Source: G963663525 sp963663525 (GTDB lineage Bacteria; Myxococcota_A; SURF-8; G963663525). From it: a DNA stretch of 64,000 nucleotides. Positions 1 to 9,563 of this stretch are shown in pieces. The notes below the pieces were generated by a model, which ran no database searches, had not been told where the DNA came from, and saw only the letters and a list, made by a program, of their open reading frames with translations. The stretch spans positions 1,426,001 through 1,490,000 of the forward strand of contig CAXXHC010000003.1 of the NCBI GenBank assembly GCA_963663525.2, read 5' to 3'. The position numbers and the translations under genes are program-made. The first letter of the stretch is position 1. Each line of letters starts with the position of its first letter.

Positions 1-1
1 C

Positions 2-1867
2 CAGGTGAGTTACTTCATCGAAGCCACGGACAACGACTCGGTTTCCGGTCCCAAAATCGGGGTTTCGGTCACGCATTATTTGAAAATCTTTTCGATTTAC
101 GAGCATCACGAAAAACTGATCGCCCGCCAGGAGGAAATCTGGGAGACGATGATCGACATTCTGGGCGACCATCTCGAAAATCCGGCGGAAGACCGGGTGA
201 AAAACACCTACGAGAGCATTTCCACGTTTTACATGGAAACGGGAACCGAGGTGAATCGGCGGCTGGTCGAGCCGCTGCGGGATGTCGCCGCCCAGATGGC
301 GGAAGATCCGCTGAGTACGAAAGGCGTGGTGACGCTCCTCAATAACGCAGCGGAAAGCTTCGACGAGTTGCTGAGAGAATTCCGCCGCCGTTTGCAGAAT
401 CTCGAAGCTTACAAGGCCCGATTGTCCAATTATAACGGCGAGATGCACATGACGGAGCACCATCAGAGGCAACTCGTCGAAACTCTTGAAAAGCACATCA
501 TCGCACTCAAGGATCTTATCGACAAGCAACGTTATGACGCCTTGGTTGCGGAGACTGAGCGCCTCTCCGAGATGCGCGAGGAACTCCATCGTTTATTGAA
601 GGAATATGCCGCCACGGGTGACAAGTCGCTGGAAAAAGAGCTTTTGCAGCGTATTGCACAGATGAAAAGCAAAATTGCCGAATTGATGCAGAAATTGGCG
701 GAAATGAACAAGCTCAAGCCGGAGGAATTCACCAACCTCAAGGCGCGGCAGGAGCAGCAACTCAACGATCTGGGGCAGGTGGAGGACATGATTCGCCAGG
801 GCAACCTGGACGAAGCCCTGGCCGAGTTGGAACAGATGCAGACCAAGCTCGAAGAAATGCTGTCCGACATGCAGGAAACCTCGGACGAGTTGCAGGAAGA
901 TCTTTTCGGCGAACAGGCGCGCGAACTGGAAGATTTCACCCGGCAGGTCGCCCAATTGGAAAACAAGCAGAAGGAATTGAAAAACGACACCGACCGCCAG
1001 ACGGAGGAATATCGTAAAAAACTCGAACGCTTGATGAAGAACGAGTACGAGCGCCTCTCCAAAGAACTCGCTCAAAAGGCACGGACGGCGCGCAAGGAAC
1101 TCGATAATCTCGATGTGGGAGAGTTCCGCCTGTTGCGGGAGCGCAAGTCCAACGCATTGAATAAACTGGAAGAATTGGCGCAACTGCTCGAAAACCGCGA
1201 CTTCGGAACCTCGCTCGATTCCGCGCGGGAGGCCGAACGCCGCATCGCCGAGTTGGACGTCTTCACCGATCCGGGGCACCGGGGAACTCCGGGCGAAGAC
1301 GTGCGCGGGAAAAAGGTGCGAAAGGCGGCGGGCGCTGTGGAAGAGATCGTGGAGAAACTCGAAGACATGATGCCTACACCCGATAAACTGATGGGTGAAA
1401 AAGGCCAAGAATGCATGGAACGTGTCGGGGGCGAACAAAACCGGCTGGCCCAGGAAGCCATGGGGACTCGCAGAAGCTTGGAAGAACTGATGCAGAAAAT
1501 GCCGATGATGGACCCCGAAGCCGAAGGTCAGATGCGTCAGGCCCAACAGGCCATGAGACAGGCAGGGCAGGAACTCAACGACTTCAAGCTTTCTCCGGCG
1601 GGGGGACGTCAACAGGAGGCGTTGCACCAACTGGGCAAGTTGAAGGAAAGCCTTCAGGAAACCATGAAGCAGATGCGCTCGGGTCAGCGTCCGGGCAAGG
1701 GGCGCACCCATTCCGGGCGGAGAATCAGCCCGGAGAAGGTCGCGATCCCCGAAGGGAAGCAAACGAGTGAAGATCTGTTGGAGATCCAGAAGGCCCAGCT
1801 CGAAAAAGCGCCGAAACAATATGAGGGACAGATTCGCTCGTGGTATCGAGAGATGATAAAAGAATAA
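2..1867 (+). CDS. DUF4175-like protein, 3' part only (5' end outside window)
   Basis: The reading frame is open from the first bases of the window, so this is the C-terminal part of a longer gene. The GTG at position 5 lies inside the domain and is probably not the start. The first residues (ATDNDSVSGPKIG..., then TYxLKIFS-like text and a run of ARQEE/DILGDHLE) match my recollection of the region after the extracytoplasmic Ig-like part of DUF4175 proteins, which are large membrane-anchored proteins of unknown function in delta- and alphaproteobacteria. The rest (about residues 130-540) is almost entirely Glu/Lys/Leu/Gln/Met-rich coiled coil without Cys-based or catalytic motifs. It ends in a basic, Gly/Gln-rich tail. 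A secreted TPR/peptidase-MA gene follows 128 nt later on the same strand, a pairing that fits an envelope function. The family call is from memory of characteristic text and not from a search. Confidence 0.65.
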   Translation, partial: QVSYFIEATDNDSVSGPKIGVSVTHYLKIFSIYEHHEKLIARQEEIWETMIDILGDHLENPAEDRVKNTYESISTFYMETGTEVNRRLVEPLRDVAAQMAEDPLSTKGVVTLLNNAAESFDELLREFRRRLQNLEAYKARLSNYNGEMHMTEHHQRQLVETLEKHIIALKDLIDKQRYDALVAETERLSEMREELHRLLKEYAATGDKSLEKELLQRIAQMKSKIAELMQKLAEMNKLKPEEFTNLKARQEQQLNDLGQVEDMIRQGNLDEALAELEQMQTKLEEMLSDMQETSDELQEDLFGEQARELEDFTRQVAQLENKQKELKNDTDRQTEEYRKKLERLMKNEYERLSKELAQKARTARKELDNLDVGEFRLLRERKSNALNKLEELAQLLENRDFGTSLDSAREAERRIAELDVFTDPGHRGTPGEDVRGKKVRKAAGAVEEIVEKLEDMMPTPDKLMGEKGQECMERVGGEQNRLAQEAMGTRRSLEELMQKMPMMDPEAEGQMRQAQQAMRQAGQELNDFKLSPAGGRQQEALHQLGKLKESLQETMKQMRSGQRPGKGRTHSGRRISPEKVAIPEGKQTSEDLLEIQKAQLEKAPKQYEGQIRSWYREMIKE

Positions 1868-1995
1868 GCTTGAAACGCCGTGAGTTCAGATTCTTGCGGA
1901 ATTGTTTCTAATTGTTATTATTAAATAAATATTGTTCTTTAGGTGGAAAACACACATTACAACACTTTGACATCCTCTGTGGGCAGGTCAACACG

Positions 1996-3576
1996 ATGAA
2001 ACGTTTATACAACTTGGTTTTTCTCATGATGTTTTTCGCGGCGCTTCCCGCCTTTGCCGAGGAGTCGCCGGAAGAACTCGCCAAGCGGGGGTTTGAGGCA
2101 ATTCACGTCTGGCAGATGGAAGAAGCCGCCGACGTCGCCCGGATCATTCTCGACGAAGGGTACGATACCATCGCGACGCGCCGTTTTCTTGCCGAATACT
2201 ATTTCAATCGCGCCAATTATCCCGAGGCGATGACGCACCTCGACGCCATTCGAGGGCGGTACGAGGTTCCCGAACATGGATTCGAGGAGCGTCTTGAAGC
2301 GGTGGCGGGATTCATGAAGGACTATTTCTCGAAGAAAAGCGAGCACTTCGAGTTCCGCTCCCTCGATCCCGAGGATGAAATCCTTGCCGACGAAGCCCTG
2401 GAATCGTTGGAAAGCGAGTACGAAGCCCTGAAGGAAGATATGGGTTACGCGCCGCCCGACCGCATCGCTCTCGAAGTGTATCCGTCCCTGAAACATCTGG
2501 CCGATGCCACGGGACTTACGGTAAAAGACCTGAAAACCAGCGGCGTAATCGCCATTTGCAAGTTCAACCGCCTGATGATTACCACTCCCAGGGCTTCGTT
2601 GATGGGTTACCGCTGGCGGGATACCGCCTCCCACGAATACGTGCACCTCGTCATCAACCGGGCCAGCCATGCCACGGTGCCGATCTGGTTGCATGAAGGA
2701 CTCGCCAAGTACCACGAAATACGCTGGCGAAGTGACAAAGGCAAGCCGCTGGAGCCGAGTTCCGAAGACTTGCTGGCCGTTGCGTTCAAAGAAAACCGCT
2801 TCGTGACTTTCGACGAAATGCACCCGTCCATGGCCTATCTACCCAGCCAGGATCACACCGCTTTGGCCTTTGCCGAGGTGCAGACCGTCATCCAGTGGTT
2901 GCAGACCCGTAACGGAAAACAGGGCATTCGCGACCTGCTGACAACATTGCGTGACACCGACGGCGACCTGGACGCCTCTTTTCGCAGGGTCTATGGCTTT
3001 GGTTTCGACCAGCTTTTTTCGCGCTGGAGACGGGAAGTGTCGGGTTGGCGCTTGAAAACGTTGCCTGCCAACGCGGGCAAAGCGCGGGATTATGCTTTCA
3101 TCGATGTCAGCGACCCGGCGGCCAAGGATATCGGCGACGATCCCGAGTCCATCGGAGAAGAAAAAGCCCGTAATTTCGTCACGTTGGGAAAACTTCTGAA
3201 AGACCGCAACCGGCTGCGTGCCGCGTTGGTCGAGTTCGAAAAGGCCCAGCGGCTCATCGGTTCCAAGTCCAACCTGACCTTGCAGAACATGATCGCCGAA
3301 GTTGCGTTGACACTCGAAAATCCCGAGGCCGCCCTGGACAACCTGAACGAAGTGCACCGGCTGTATCCCGGCTATGTGGGTACGGTGATTCGCTTGGCGC
3401 GTGCTTATGCCGAACTGGAGCAATGGGATCAGGCCGCGCTGGCGCTGGAACAGGCCGAAGCGATCAACCCCTTCGATCCGCGCGTGCAGATGCTGCGCAT
3501 CAAGGTGTATTCGATGCTGGGACAGGACGAAGTGGTCGAGCACGCCCGCGAGAGTTTGAAGAAAATCCGAGGCTGA
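1996..3576 (+). CDS. Secreted peptidase MA-like metallohydrolase with TPR repeats
   Basis: The frame opens at 1912, but the ATG at 1996 is the better start because it begins a clean signal peptide (MKRLYNLVFLMMFFAALPAFA, cut before EES). That gives 526 aa. Residues about 25-95 hold TPR-like helices. The catalytic part carries HEYVH (His213-His217) followed by HEGLAKY (from His233), the gluzincin arrangement HExxH...HExx(A/G) of peptidase_MA (PF13485). Residues after about 390 form further TPR-like helical pairs (LGKLLKDRNRLRAALVEFEKAQ and similar). It is probably a periplasmic zinc peptidase or a peptidase-derived scaffold; the complete motif argues for activity. It follows the DUF4175-like gene in the same direction. 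The upstream spacer is AT-rich and may hold its promoter. Confidence 0.75.
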   Translation: MKRLYNLVFLMMFFAALPAFAEESPEELAKRGFEAIHVWQMEEAADVARIILDEGYDTIATRRFLAEYYFNRANYPEAMTHLDAIRGRYEVPEHGFEERLEAVAGFMKDYFSKKSEHFEFRSLDPEDEILADEALESLESEYEALKEDMGYAPPDRIALEVYPSLKHLADATGLTVKDLKTSGVIAICKFNRLMITTPRASLMGYRWRDTASHEYVHLVINRASHATVPIWLHEGLAKYHEIRWRSDKGKPLEPSSEDLLAVAFKENRFVTFDEMHPSMAYLPSQDHTALAFAEVQTVIQWLQTRNGKQGIRDLLTTLRDTDGDLDASFRRVYGFGFDQLFSRWRREVSGWRLKTLPANAGKARDYAFIDVSDPAAKDIGDDPESIGEEKARNFVTLGKLLKDRNRLRAALVEFEKAQRLIGSKSNLTLQNMIAEVALTLENPEAALDNLNEVHRLYPGYVGTVIRLARAYAELEQWDQAALALEQAEAINPFDPRVQMLRIKVYSMLGQDEVVEHARESLKKIRG

Positions 3577-3771
3577 ATGTTTCGGTCGGGGTGTCTTTCA
3601 TCTCTAAAAAAAACTGGTAATTGCTGCAGGTTGCGGTGAAACTAAACCGGATTCCCGTTGTTGCGATCCGTTCCGCTCTACACGTCATGACAATTCTATT
3701 TCCACGATCTCTACAGTATGGGAAGGGGATAGTAATTCTCGACTAAATTCAATGGTTTATCGGAGTTCTGG

Positions 3772-4977
3772 ATGAAATTCTTCGATCCGTACTACCTCCG
3801 TAAAATACTTTTAGGGGTTTTTACAGCAATCCTTCTCCTTGGTTTTTTCGGATGCACGGAAGAAAATTCCGAAGAAAACCATCCCGATGCAGGAGACGCG
3901 GATGCTTCCTCGGATTCGTTGTCGGAGGAAGACACCGGCGGTCTGGACGGGACGTTCTGCCCGGAAATCGCTGATCTTCATGAGGGCTGGAATCGCGTGA
4001 CTCCCGGAGGAGAGACGCTGTGCGACTCCGGTGGTGAATTTTCCTACTGGATACGACCGGGCACTGTCAACCGCCTGATCGTTTTGCTCGATGGCGGCGG
4101 GGCCTGCTGGGACAACCTTACATGCAGCTTGCGCGGTGTGATTTTTTTCAATGATATCCCGGAGGATTTCCAACCCTCCGACTGGGGCGGGATTCTCGAT
4201 CTCGACAACCCGGAAAACCCCTTCAAAGACTGGCACTTCGTGTTCGTGGATTATTGTACGGGAGATGCCCATTGGGGGGATCGCACTTACGACTATTCCG
4301 ATGAAGGCGGCGCGAACGACGTGGTGATTCGGCATCTTGGCTATATCAACACGAATGCTGCGGTTCAGTGCATTTTCGCGAACTACGACGATCCCGAAGC
4401 GATCGTGATTGCCGGTGGAAGCGCCGGAGGCTATGGGACGCTTCTCCATGCGCCGCACTTCATGCGGCATTATACGAATTCCAGGGTGATTCAACTCGTG
4501 GATTGCGGGACGGGAGTGGCTCCTTCCGGTTTTTTCGAGTCCGTGGTTTCGAAATGGGGTGCAGACAACCACATTCCCGACTGGATTCCGGAGATTGCCT
4601 CCATGGCTCTGGAGGATTTCAGCGTTCCCGATCTCTTTATCGCCGAGGCGAACTACTACCCCGGTAATCTTTTCGTTCAATACAACACGTCCTACGATGA
4701 AACCCAGTCGTATTTCTACCAGATCATGGGAGGCGTGGAGGCGGACTGGCACGACCTGTTCGAACAGCAGATCCAACGGATCGAGCAAAGCACGGAAAAC
4801 TTTCGATCTTTCACGGCGGGGGGGAGTCTGCACACGATCCTGGACTCGGACGCCTTTTACGAGCGCCAGACCGACGGTCTGCGCTTTCGTGATTGGATCG
4901 AAGACATTGCGGAGGGCAGGCAAGTGGAAAATGTCCACTGCACGGACTGTCTCACGGAAGAACTAAGCACCCGCTGA
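3772..4977 (+). CDS. Pectinacetylesterase/NOTUM-like lipoprotein
   Basis: This is a 401-aa protein. An N-terminal hydrophobic segment ends in LLLGFFGC, a plausible though imperfect lipobox, followed by an acidic Asp/Ser/Glu linker (about residues 30-58), typical of surface or outer-membrane lipoproteins in this genome. The catalytic part begins with GWNRVTPGG and contains LLDGGGACWD, an oxyanion-loop-like motif of the pectinacetylesterase (PAE/NOTUM) family, and the nucleophile elbow GGSAGGYGT with Ser217. His354 in LHTILDSDAFY is a candidate catalytic His. The family deacylates esters (acetyl groups on pectin, or lipid in NOTUM); the substrate here cannot be told. It stands alone between the peptidase-MA gene and a CAP-like lipoprotein gene. 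Confidence 0.8.
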   Translation: MKFFDPYYLRKILLGVFTAILLLGFFGCTEENSEENHPDAGDADASSDSLSEEDTGGLDGTFCPEIADLHEGWNRVTPGGETLCDSGGEFSYWIRPGTVNRLIVLLDGGGACWDNLTCSLRGVIFFNDIPEDFQPSDWGGILDLDNPENPFKDWHFVFVDYCTGDAHWGDRTYDYSDEGGANDVVIRHLGYINTNAAVQCIFANYDDPEAIVIAGGSAGGYGTLLHAPHFMRHYTNSRVIQLVDCGTGVAPSGFFESVVSKWGADNHIPDWIPEIASMALEDFSVPDLFIAEANYYPGNLFVQYNTSYDETQSYFYQIMGGVEADWHDLFEQQIQRIEQSTENFRSFTAGGSLHTILDSDAFYERQTDGLRFRDWIEDIAEGRQVENVHCTDCLTEELSTR

Positions 4978-5128
4978 CAAAGGCAGGACGAACGCAGGTT
5001 CTTGTACTGTTCTCCATGCCGTTCGGATTCTACGAAAAAAGCTCTCCGGTTGACCGAAATACCTCTTCGTGTTACGAAATGAGCGTCCGTATCCCGAAAT
5101 CTCATAAAATTACGCTGAAAGGATCGTT

Positions 5129-6472
5129 GTGTTGAAACCGTATCCGGCCAATAGGGTTTTTATTTGGGGCGTCTTGTTTCTCTCTTTGTTCGCTTGTTCC
5201 TGTGCCACCTACAAAGTCACTCAGATTCCACCGGAGTTGCAGCATTATTTTATGACAGACTACCCGGAATACGAAGCCGCCGCGCCTCCCGCCGCCTGGG
5301 GAGAGGATGGGGCGCAGAACCCGAAATTGATTCAGAAACTCCTGGACGAATATCCTGAAGAAAAACGAAAGCTGCTGATTCACGATCCCAAGCTGGATCT
5401 CGTCGCCATGGTGTATGCCTACGCCTATTCTTCTGCCGATACGACCTCCACCGACTATAGTCTGCCCTCCGAGCCTTTGACCCAATGGATGTTCTGGAAG
5501 GTCGGAATCGTGGGAGTGTACAAAGACAGATATGCAAGCTGGGGGAGGGGACGAAATCCCGTCAACATTATCGATAGCGTGTTCAAAAATGTACCAAGAC
5601 AGGTCAAAGTGCGTGACAAACCCGTGCATTTCGGCATTGCACGGTTGAAAACCGGTACTCGGCGCTATGGACTGGCGGTGGTTTCTGCTTCGAAAGATAT
5701 CGACATCGAGCCATTATCCAAACACGTGGCTCCCGGCGAAAAGATCGTGATTCGGGGAAAAATTACAGTCCCGTTGAAAAAGCCCTGGCTCTATTACGAA
5801 ACGTCAAAGGGGCGCATCAAGAGACGGAAGATCGTTCCGAATGAGGATGGATCATTTGCCGTACATTACAAAGCCCCTGAAAAGCCGGGCCGCTATCTTC
5901 TTGGATTTTACAATCAGAACGAAAACAAATTGTATAATTCCAAGGGAGTTTTTCCGTTATACGTCGGCGTGGAGGAACCGCATGGTCCCGATCCTTCAAT
6001 CACCCACGCTCAGGGCAATCCAAAGGATAGGAAACTATGGGCTGCGAGAATCCTGCAATTCTACAACAAGGAACGTGAAAAACGCGGCCTGGAGAAAATC
6101 AAGTTGTGCGAAGCGATTAATCAACTTGCTCGAACCACGGCCAAGAACAGCGTGGAGAAAAAGAAGTATGTTGAGAAAGCGAGTTTAGAAGAAAGGTTGA
6201 CAGAGGCTGGTGTGACAAACGTCAAAAAGAGCTATCGACGCAGATCGAGCTATGGATTTGTGGATGACCACACACTCGCTTCTCTGAATGACATTCTTTT
6301 CAAAAAAAGGATACTCAACCCCGATGTTCGTTACTTGGGTGTCGGCATCGTACCTACGAACCCGAAGCGGACATGGTTCAAATTCGTTGTCTACGCGGTT
6401 GCGGCGGATTCCTGTCCCGGAACCATCGAGCCTGTCGCACCGCCGGAAACGGCGACGCAACAGGGGGAATGA
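5129..6472 (+). CDS. CAP-domain-like lipoprotein
   Basis: A 447-aa protein read from GTG at 5129 (TTG at 5132 is equally possible), with a GAAAGGA ribosome site about 6 nt upstream. The N-terminus (FIWGVLFLSLFACSC) is a lipoprotein signal with Cys acceptor. The C-terminal 130 residues (from about NKEREKRGLEKIKLCEAINQLARTTAK) look like a CAP/SCP family domain: the starting 'N.ER...GL..L....L...A...A' text, the middle region, and a closing V-G-V-G-I-V stretch with W-F-K-F-V. The family's catalytic-like His is not obvious. Residues about 60-170 (DPKLDLVAMVYAYAYS...) may be a second, diverged CAP-like unit, and residues about 195-270 look like a beta-sandwich spacer. It is probably an envelope protein of unknown role. 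Its 3' end is 15 nt from the convergent gene. Confidence 0.6.
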   Translation: MLKPYPANRVFIWGVLFLSLFACSCATYKVTQIPPELQHYFMTDYPEYEAAAPPAAWGEDGAQNPKLIQKLLDEYPEEKRKLLIHDPKLDLVAMVYAYAYSSADTTSTDYSLPSEPLTQWMFWKVGIVGVYKDRYASWGRGRNPVNIIDSVFKNVPRQVKVRDKPVHFGIARLKTGTRRYGLAVVSASKDIDIEPLSKHVAPGEKIVIRGKITVPLKKPWLYYETSKGRIKRRKIVPNEDGSFAVHYKAPEKPGRYLLGFYNQNENKLYNSKGVFPLYVGVEEPHGPDPSITHAQGNPKDRKLWAARILQFYNKEREKRGLEKIKLCEAINQLARTTAKNSVEKKKYVEKASLEERLTEAGVTNVKKSYRRRSSYGFVDDHTLASLNDILFKKRILNPDVRYLGVGIVPTNPKRTWFKFVVYAVAADSCPGTIEPVAPPETATQQGE

Positions 6473-6487
6473 ATTATTTTCAGGCTC

Positions 6488-8221
6488 TTACTCGCCCCAG
6501 CGGCTCGGATCGACGACCACGGAGCAGTCCACCAGGTTCGCCCCCGCTTCGTTGCGTAGCGGCGAATAGCAGTACTCCAAGAGGTGAAGGATTTCCGTGA
6601 TGCGCACGGCGCAGATGCGTCCGTCATCGGTATTTACGCATCGCTCGGGCTTATAGTCGAATTTTCCCTCCAGCCCCTCGGCGTTCCAGGGATCCCAATA
6701 GGGGTACTCGGCGTAATAGTCGGCGGAATAGGTATAAACGTCCCGGATGACCCTGGCCTCGTGGTCGGTTAGCGGCATTCCTGCAGCGGCTGCGGCAAGT
6801 AGGTAGGAGGAAAGATCGCCGTCCCATTCGGCGGATTCCGCCGCCCGCTTCTCCTCGTCGTTGATGTCTCGGCGGGCACGCTGTCCCATGCCGATAAGCA
6901 GTTCCTTGGCGACCTCGTTTTCCCCGGCCATCAAAGCGTTATACGCGGCTGCAACGTGGAAGATGCGGATAATGTGCGTGTTGAAGTAATGCTGTGCGGT
7001 GGCGGCGACCTCGTAGCCATCGCTGATGCCTTCTTCGCATTCGTTGTCCAGTGTTTCCCCGTAAGCGATCAGGGCCGAGCCGATTTTCGCGTTGCATTCG
7101 GCTACGGGATCGAAAAACTCGAACAGGGTGAAGCTCGCGAGATCCTTGACATCTTTGCAGCCATCGAATTCCGCGCAGGAAAGTGCACAGTCCGGGTGAC
7201 GATCGCACTGGTCGTCGTCCACGAGGCATTGATTCGGGCATTCGGGATCGTCTTCCGGGCACGGCGGCGAGTCGTCGGCGGCACTGGGCACGATGACGTC
7301 CCCGCAGCGATTCACGCTTCGGATGGCGTATTCGTGATCCACGACGTCCTTGGCGAAGCCTTCGATGTATTCCAGGGCTTCGGCGGCGGCGTTACGCACG
7401 TTTTCGTCCTGACCGTCCTCGATTACGCGCTTGAGCATTGGGACAGAGCGGTAGAAGTGGGGAACGTCGTCCTTGCTGCGGAAGGTGCGCAACCAGATTT
7501 CGCCGAAGTAGGGGTTTTCCGGGTTGGGGATGGTGTGGGCGTTCCAGGAATAGCTGTACTTCTTTTTAACCTCGTCGTATTCGACCTTTACCTTGCGTCC
7601 GCCTTCGTACTCGAATTCGTGGTTGTGGGTGAAAATCGCCCGTGCTTGCAAGTACTTGGCCGGTTCTCCCTCTCCGCCCCATTCCATGCCTTTGGAGAGC
7701 GCGACGATGCCTTTCGAGTAGGCTTCCACGATCCTGCCGAAGCGTTCCTCGCCGGTAAGCAAATAGGCCGCCGAGGCGTTGTTGAGGATTTTGCAGGTGC
7801 GCAGCAGCAGGTTGTCCGCGCCGCCGGTGTGGCTGAAACGCAGGGTACCGTCTTCCATGTACGATTGCGTATCCTGCCACCAGAGTTTGTAATCCGGCAT
7901 CTCTGTATTGTACGAGGCATCCAGACCGTGAGAGGTCCACCAGATCCAGTCGAAGAATCCCGAATCTTTCCAGAACCCCGTGATTTTCTTCGTGAATGCT
8001 GTGATTTCCTCGTCCGTCAGCGGTTCTCCCTCCGGCTCGCGGGTTAGTTCGAAGGGGAGGGCGCTCGGGTATTTTTCAACCACGGTTTCTTCAAGTTCCG
8101 CTTCGGCTTCGATTTCGGAATCGCCTTCTTGCGGGGTGTTGTCGTCATCGCTACCGCAGGCCGGTTGGAAGACGAGGGGAATCATCATCAGGAAAAAAAT
8201 CGTAAACAGTTTCGAGCGCAT
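6488..8221 (-). CDS. Lipoprotein of unknown function with acidic linker
   Basis: The longest frame begins at GTG 8230, but AGGAG sits directly on that codon. The same AGGAG lies 8 nt ahead of ATG 8221, which is therefore the start (577 aa). The signal peptide MRSKLFTIFFLMMIPLVFQPAC ends in a lipobox-like Cys, followed by a low-complexity acidic linker (DDDNTPQEGDSEIEAEAELEE). The body is mainly alpha-helical, with many Trp/Tyr residues in the first third and a Cys-rich insert around residues 320-365 (CPEDDPECPNQC...CDRHPDCALSC...GC). Paired helices in the second half recall an alpha/alpha-toroid, but I recognise no family and no catalytic motif. It is convergent with the CAP-like gene and has its own upstream region. 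Confidence 0.7.
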   Translation of the reverse strand: MRSKLFTIFFLMMIPLVFQPACGSDDDNTPQEGDSEIEAEAELEETVVEKYPSALPFELTREPEGEPLTDEEITAFTKKITGFWKDSGFFDWIWWTSHGLDASYNTEMPDYKLWWQDTQSYMEDGTLRFSHTGGADNLLLRTCKILNNASAAYLLTGEERFGRIVEAYSKGIVALSKGMEWGGEGEPAKYLQARAIFTHNHEFEYEGGRKVKVEYDEVKKKYSYSWNAHTIPNPENPYFGEIWLRTFRSKDDVPHFYRSVPMLKRVIEDGQDENVRNAAAEALEYIEGFAKDVVDHEYAIRSVNRCGDVIVPSAADDSPPCPEDDPECPNQCLVDDDQCDRHPDCALSCAEFDGCKDVKDLASFTLFEFFDPVAECNAKIGSALIAYGETLDNECEEGISDGYEVAATAQHYFNTHIIRIFHVAAAYNALMAGENEVAKELLIGMGQRARRDINDEEKRAAESAEWDGDLSSYLLAAAAAGMPLTDHEARVIRDVYTYSADYYAEYPYWDPWNAEGLEGKFDYKPERCVNTDDGRICAVRITEILHLLEYCYSPLRNEAGANLVDCSVVVDPSRWGE

Positions 8222-8328
8222 GTCCTTCACTCCTCAAGCCAGTGTTGTCACTTCGTAAGGATAGGGTTTGGAGAAGATTAGTGCTAGCAAAAATTCGGTC
8301 CATAACCCAACTTTTTGTGCCATTTCAC

Positions 8329-8364
8329 GAAAAAACGCTCCGATTCGTGAAAAACCGGAGCGTT
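8329..8364 (-). terminator. Rho-independent terminator of the yajC-secD-secF operon
   Basis: On the minus strand a perfect 9-bp stem AACGCTCCG / CGGAGCGTT with a 13-nt loop is followed by a short T run. It lies about 25 nt downstream of the secF stop. Confidence 0.75.
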
Positions 8365-8389
8365 GAAAATTCCTGGAAAAAACGCGGGA

Positions 8390-9538
8390 TCAGGCTTTGG
8401 ACAATTCCTCGCGTTTCTTTACCCAACCATCGATGAGAATCATCACCGGCGAGGCGATGTACACCGACGAATAGGTGCCGACCAGCACGCCGATCAGCAG
8501 GGCCAGGGCGAAGTCGTGAATGATGCCGCCGCCGAACACGAACAGGCAGACTACTACGACGAGGGTCGTGAGCGAGGTCAGCAAGGTGCGGGAAAGAGTC
8601 TGGTTGATAGACTCGTTCACGACGTCTTCCAGGCTGCGGGTCTTGGTTTTCGACAGATTCTCACGAATGCGGTCGTACACGACGATGGTATCGTTCAAGG
8701 AATATCCCACAATGGTCAGCAAAGCTGCAATCGTTGGAATGGTGAACTGTACACCCAAGATCACGAACACGCCGACAGTAATCAGCACGTCGTGGATCAA
8801 TGCCACCACGGCGCCCGGCGCGAATACGAGGTTGAAGCGGAAACCGATGTAGGCCAGAATCATTACCAACGCGAACAGAATGGATTTCAAGCCTTTCTGC
8901 TTGAGTTCCGCGCCGACTTTCGGACCGACCGAATCCTCACGAAGCAACTCGGTGCTTCCCGCGCCGAAAGTTTCCGAGAGCATCCGCATCACTTCGCCGC
9001 TCAAGCCCGCCAACTCGATCTTGTGAATCCAGCGGCCTTCCGCACCTTCTGTGACCACGTTTTTAACCGTGATCTTGTAGGCTTCCATGTCTTTACGCAG
9101 GCGGTCCTCCGCGATTTTCTTGTCGGTGACGAATTCCAGAAAGTCGCCGCCCACGGTGCGGTGTCCGAAGTTGCGCACGTTCTCGTCGCTGTATTCCTTC
9201 TTCAGACCGGTTTCGATCTCGTCGGCCATTTCGTCGCTGACGAAGGAAATGTTGGACAGCTTGATGAGGTATTCGTGTTTGCCGTCTTTCAGGCCGAAGT
9301 GCTGCACTTCCGGTTCGGGCTGCAAACCGGCTAGGGCATCACGGATTTCCGAGCCCTGGACGCCGGCCTTTTCGAAACGGATCTGCAACTCGGTGCCGCC
9401 GGAGAAGTCGATGCCGTATTTCAGGCCGAAAATCAGCCAGAGCAGCAGGCTGATGCCCACCAGGACGCTCGACATGATGGCGAACTGCCGGGCGTATTTG
9501 AGAAAGGGAATGTTCAGGTCCGCAGGTACGATCTGCAT
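8390..9538 (-). CDS. secF: Protein translocase subunit SecF
   Basis: 382 aa, of normal SecF length or slightly longer. SecF forms a complex with SecD and YajC and uses the proton-motive force to assist SecYEG-driven export from the periplasmic side. Seen here: an N-terminal membrane segment, the conserved GIDFSGGTELQIRF stretch (family D-[FL]-[ST]-G-G-T), a periplasmic P1-like domain, and the C-terminal membrane bundle with GYSLNDTIVVYDRIREN, the RND-like signature. It starts 25 nt after the secD stop in the same operon, and a terminator follows its stop. Confidence 0.95.
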   Translation of the reverse strand: MQIVPADLNIPFLKYARQFAIMSSVLVGISLLLWLIFGLKYGIDFSGGTELQIRFEKAGVQGSEIRDALAGLQPEPEVQHFGLKDGKHEYLIKLSNISFVSDEMADEIETGLKKEYSDENVRNFGHRTVGGDFLEFVTDKKIAEDRLRKDMEAYKITVKNVVTEGAEGRWIHKIELAGLSGEVMRMLSETFGAGSTELLREDSVGPKVGAELKQKGLKSILFALVMILAYIGFRFNLVFAPGAVVALIHDVLITVGVFVILGVQFTIPTIAALLTIVGYSLNDTIVVYDRIRENLSKTKTRSLEDVVNESINQTLSRTLLTSLTTLVVVVCLFVFGGGIIHDFALALLIGVLVGTYSSVYIASPVMILIDGWVKKREELSKA

Positions 9539-9563
9539 GGGTCACTCCTTATGCAAAACCGCG

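Noticed and set aside
593..1819. 408-aa open frame on the minus strand
   Set aside because: Antisense shadow of the coiled-coil DUF4175-like gene; Phe/Leu-rich text is typical of the reverse of Glu/Lys-rich codons.
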